Shown here in pieces: positions 5,685-7,739 of a stretch of DNA of 7,739 bases. The DNA is taken from contig JAQBPI010000051.1 in the NCBI GenBank assembly GCA_028287605.1, positions 1-7,739 on the forward strand, in the 5' to 3' direction. How positions within the stretch are numbered: the stretch's first letter is position 1; every line of letters starts with the position of its first letter. A program made the position numbers and the translations under genes. The notes beneath the pieces are model-generated. The model did no database searches. It saw only the letters and a list, made by a program, of their open reading frames with translations, and was not told the origin of the DNA. The stretch is from Chloroflexota bacterium. GTDB taxonomy: Bacteria; Chloroflexota; Dormibacteria; Aeolococcales; Aeolococcaceae.

Positions 5685-6693
5685 GCGAGCGGTGCAGCGC
5701 CTCCGCCACCCGGCGCAGCTCGTCCATGAGCTCGCCGAACTGCTCGAAGGTGAGCGACTGGGGACCGTCGCTGAGCGCCTCGTCGGGGTTGGGGTGCACC
5801 TCCACCATGAGCCCGTCGGCGCCGCTGGCGAGGGCGGCGAGGGACATGGGAGCGACCAGGTGGCGGTGCCCGGTGGCGTGGGAGGGGTCGACAACGATGG
5901 GGAGGTGGGAGAGCGAGCGCACCAGCGGCACCGCGCTGAGATCGAGGGTGTTGCGCGTCGCCGTCTCGAAGGTGCGCACCCCGCGCTCGCAGAGGACCAC
6001 GTCCCGGTTCCCCTGGCTGACCACGTACTCCGCGCTGAGCAGCCACTCCTCGACGGTGTTGCTGAGGCCCCGCTTCAGCATCACCGGCCTGCCCGCCTGG
6101 CCGACCGCCTCGAGGAGCGAGAAGTTCTGGGCGTTGCGGGTGCCCACCTGGAGCATGTCGGCGCGGTCGGCGACGAGCTCGACGTCCGCGGGGGTGAGCA
6201 CCTCGGTGACCACCGGCAGCCCGGTCTCCTCGCGCGCCCGCACCAGCAGCTCGAGCCCGGCGGCGCCCAGCCCGCGGAAGGAGTAGGGGTTGGTGCGCGG
6301 CTTGTAGGCGCCGCCCCGGAGCATCACCGCCCCGGCGGCGCGCACCGCCCGCGCGGTGGAGGTCAGCTGCGCCTCGTCCTCGACCGCGCAGGGACCGGCG
6401 ATCACCGAGAACTCGGTGCCGCCGAAGCGCACCCCGGACACGTCGACGACGGTGCGCTCGGGCTGCCACTCGCGGCCCACCTGCTTGTACGGCTTGCTGA
6501 CCGGGATCGCGTCGACCACCCCGGGCAGGCCGACGACGTGGTCGCGCACCCCGATCGGGTTGCTGCCCAGCACCCCGATGGCCAGCCGCTCGGCGCCGGG
6601 CAGCTCGATCGGCTGGTAGCCGTGCTGGCGCACATGGTCGAGCACGGCGTCGATCTCCGGGCGGGTCGCCTGCGCCCGCATGAGGATGAGCAT
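5677..6693 (-). CDS. aroF: 3-deoxy-7-phosphoheptulonate (DAHP) synthase, type I-beta with N-terminal ferredoxin-like domain
   Basis: Catalyses phosphoenolpyruvate plus erythrose-4-phosphate to DAHP, the first step of the shikimate pathway to aromatic amino acids. At 338 residues it matches the length of the Thermotoga maritima enzyme. Residues 1 to about 66 form the ferredoxin-like/ACT-type regulatory domain, which in that family mediates feedback inhibition by tyrosine; the TIM barrel follows. The divalent-metal ligands Cys102, His272, Glu298 and Asp309 fall at the same positions as in the T. maritima enzyme. KPRTNPYSF (131-139) and DPSHATG (269-275) are the phosphate/PEP-binding motifs. The ATG at 6693 is chosen from the domain boundary, with GAGGA about 10 nt upstream; the fifth codon is also ATG. 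The gene is alone, divergent from the GNAT gene, with no other shikimate gene nearby. Some database names use aroG or aroA for this class. Confidence 0.95.
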   Translation of the reverse strand: MLILMRAQATRPEIDAVLDHVRQHGYQPIELPGAERLAIGVLGSNPIGVRDHVVGLPGVVDAIPVSKPYKQVGREWQPERTVVDVSGVRFGGTEFSVIAGPCAVEDEAQLTSTARAVRAAGAVMLRGGAYKPRTNPYSFRGLGAAGLELLVRAREETGLPVVTEVLTPADVELVADRADMLQVGTRNAQNFSLLEAVGQAGRPVMLKRGLSNTVEEWLLSAEYVVSQGNRDVVLCERGVRTFETATRNTLDLSAVPLVRSLSHLPIVVDPSHATGHRHLVAPMSLAALASGADGLMVEVHPNPDEALSDGPQSLTFEQFGELMDELRRVAEALHRSLS

Positions 6694-6760
6694 GGCGCGG
6701 CCATCCTCGCAGATCGCCGGGGGCTCGACGCCGGAGGTGCGCCGAAGGTGGTCCGGCGCA

Positions 6761-6766
6761 TACGAT
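6761..6766 (+). promoter_or_regulatory. Candidate -10 (TACGAT) of the GNAT gene
   Basis: TACGAT matches four of six -10 bases and stands out in the 84-bp GC-rich divergent gap (6694-6777) between DAHP synthase and the GNAT gene. It ends 11 nt before the ATG at 6778, and a GGAG (6768-6771) with a 6-nt spacer lies between. Transcription would therefore give a very short leader. No clear -35 is visible. Confidence 0.35.
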
Positions 6767-6777
6767 CGGAGCACCCC

Positions 6778-7602
6778 ATGGCCACACTGGCTCGCGCCGT
6801 CCGGCGCCTCTCCGCCCGCGACTCGGGACCGGTGCTCGACCTTCTCGACGGCGACCCGGTCGGCAACGCGTTCCTGCGCAGCGAGCTGCGCCTGGGGGCG
6901 CTGACCGGCAGCGGCTGGTGGGGGGTGGAGCACCGCGGGCTGATCACCGCCGCACTGCTCGCCGGCGCGCTGGTGATCCCCTGCGTTCCCGACCAGGAGG
7001 ACGCCGAGCTGCTCGCCGGGGTGCTCGACCGCCACTCGCCGCCGCGGATGATGGTGGGACGGCGCGAGCAGGTCCACGCGCTCCACCGCGCCCGGCGGCT
7101 GGCGCCGCAGCCGCGCGAGGTGCGCGACCCGCAGCCGCTGATGGCGCTGTGCCGCGGCCGGCTGCGGGCCGAGGGCAGCCCGTCGGTGCGCCGGGCCCGG
7201 CTCGGCGACCTCGACCTGCTGGTGGTGGCGGCGGCGGCGATGCACCGCGAGGAGATGGGCATCGACCCCCTCGCCATCGACCCCGCCGGCTGGCGTGCGC
7301 GGATGGCGGTGCTGATCGACCGGGGCTGGAGCTGGGTGTGGATCGAGCGCGGCGAGGTGCTCTTCAAGGCCGAGCTCAGCGCCTGGACCGCCGAGGTGGT
7401 GCAGGTGCAGGGGGTGTACACCGCGCCCTCGGCGCGCGGCCGCGGGGTCGCCACCGCGGGCCTCGCCGCGGTCTGCGAGGCGCTGCACACCGAGGTGCCC
7501 ACCTGCTCCCTGTACGTCAACCACTTCAACGTGGCGGCCGTGCGCGTCTACACCCGGCTCGGGTTCGAGACGGTGGGCGAGTTCGCCACGATCATCCTCT
7601 GA
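6778..7602 (+). CDS. DUF4081-containing GNAT N-acetyltransferase
   Basis: A 274-residue cytosolic acetyltransferase. Residues about 1-125 match the DUF4081 type: [12 protein letters not shown] (26-37) corresponds to the DPVANxF motif of actinobacterial members, followed by strand-rich WWGVEHRG and an internal DPQPLMA. Residues about 136-274 are a GNAT domain with FKAEL (196-200), the VQVQGVY strand (208-214) and the acetyl-CoA pyrophosphate-binding turn SARGRGVA (218-225). The end [20 protein letters not shown] is the usual helix alpha-4/beta-7 region. This architecture is that of Mycobacterium Rv2867c-like proteins; the substrate is not established to my knowledge. Two tandem acetyltransferase-like halves recall mycothiol synthase MshD, but the N-terminal motif fits DUF4081 better. 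ATG 6778 has GGAG upstream. It is divergent from DAHP synthase and ends in two hairpins. Confidence 0.88.
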   Translation: MATLARAVRRLSARDSGPVLDLLDGDPVGNAFLRSELRLGALTGSGWWGVEHRGLITAALLAGALVIPCVPDQEDAELLAGVLDRHSPPRMMVGRREQVHALHRARRLAPQPREVRDPQPLMALCRGRLRAEGSPSVRRARLGDLDLLVVAAAAMHREEMGIDPLAIDPAGWRARMAVLIDRGWSWVWIERGEVLFKAELSAWTAEVVQVQGVYTAPSARGRGVATAGLAAVCEALHTEVPTCSLYVNHFNVAAVRVYTRLGFETVGEFATIIL

Positions 7603-7738
7603 GCGCTGACGCGCTCATTGGTGGGGGGGCCTCCCCCAGGCCATCAGCTCCTTCGTCGCTGACAGCCTTCCCCCTGTCTCTGTGATAGCGGCGCACCACC
7701 GTCCAGCGGAGGGTGTCGAGCTCGCGGCAGAGCTCCAG
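7592..7738 (-). CDS. 3' end of an unrecognised convergent gene (partial)
   Basis: A minus-strand frame enters from the right edge of the window and is open for 48 codons to a TGA at 7592-7594. The first 17 codons visible (encoding [17 protein letters not shown]) all end in G or C and look like an amphipathic helix, which supports real coding. The next 31 codons are less biased, Gly/Pro-rich, and overlap the hairpins and the last 11 bp of the GNAT gene, so the tail is less certain. No family is recognised from so short a piece. Convergent overlaps of this kind occur twice elsewhere in the window. The competing minus-strand frames hit stops or have poor third-position bias; the antisense frame cannot be excluded from composition alone. 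Confidence 0.4.
   Translation of the reverse strand: MELCRELDTLRWTVVRRYHRDRGKAVSDEGADGLGEAPPPMSASALRG
7600..7638 (+). terminator. Tandem GC-rich hairpins at the 3' end of the GNAT gene
   Basis: TGAGCGC (7600-7606, beginning with the TGA stop) pairs perfectly with GCGCTCA (7611-7617) across a 4-nt loop. Right after it, TGGGGGG (7622-7628) pairs with TCCCCCA (7632-7638) with one G-U pair and loop GCC. No T-run follows, so this would be a U-tract-independent terminator or an mRNA 3'-end stabiliser. It also lies inside the putative convergent reading frame at 7592-7738. Confidence 0.45.
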
Positions 7739-7739
7739 G

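Noticed and set aside
5692..6777. Plus-strand extension of the GNAT protein across the DAHP synthase gene
   Set aside because: It is antisense to DAHP synthase with all metal ligands intact; the DUF4081 domain starts at ATG 6778.
6694..7524. Minus-strand extension of DAHP synthase across the GNAT gene
   Set aside because: Shadow of the GNAT gene; the ferredoxin-like domain begins at the ATG at 6693, giving the family's usual 338 residues.

Overview
The window is very GC-rich bacterial chromosome (roughly 70% GC or more, with G or C at almost every third codon position) and is densely packed, with overlapping convergent and co-directional genes. The protein families point to a high-GC Terrabacteria lineage: Actinomycetota, or a neighbour such as Dormibacterota/Chloroflexota. 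They include a mycothiol-ligase-like (MshC-like) CysRS homologue, a DUF4081+GNAT acetyltransferase typical of actinobacteria, a type I-beta DAHP synthase and a YegS/DagK lipid kinase. The phylum is inferred; there is no rRNA in the window to settle it.

Layout. 1-636 (+): C-terminal part of a Pro/Ala/Ser/Thr-rich, probably extracytoplasmic protein. 827-1771 (+): DUF1444/YtpQ-like hypothetical. 1743-2411 and 2404-3333 (both -): a PAP2 phosphatase and a diacylglycerol-kinase-family lipid kinase, coupled by an 8-bp overlap. 3412-3810 (+): small unrecognised helical protein ending in two hairpins. 3854-3932 (-): tRNA-Asp(GTC) with encoded CCA and an extended -10 promoter. 3994-4452 (+): Nudix hydrolase. 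4464-5684 (+): MshC-like ligase whose -10 box overlaps the Nudix stop codon. 5677-6693 (-): DAHP synthase. 6778-7602 (+): DUF4081/GNAT acetyltransferase with two 3' hairpins. 7592-7738 (-): likely 3' end of another gene running off the window.

How they work together. The lipid kinase and PAP2 phosphatase form an apparent phosphatidate/diacylglycerol (or undecaprenyl) interconversion pair. The MshC-like ligase probably couples cysteine to an amine acceptor, as in low-molecular-weight thiol synthesis. The DUF4081/GNAT protein two genes away is an acetyltransferase with no proven link to it. DAHP synthase starts the shikimate pathway but has no pathway neighbours here. No mobile element, CRISPR array, phage or defence island is visible, and I do not see a clearly new multi-gene system. 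The points most worth checking are the MshC-like ligase, its apparent leaderless promoter built over the upstream stop codon, and the recurring pair of U-tract-less hairpins at gene ends.
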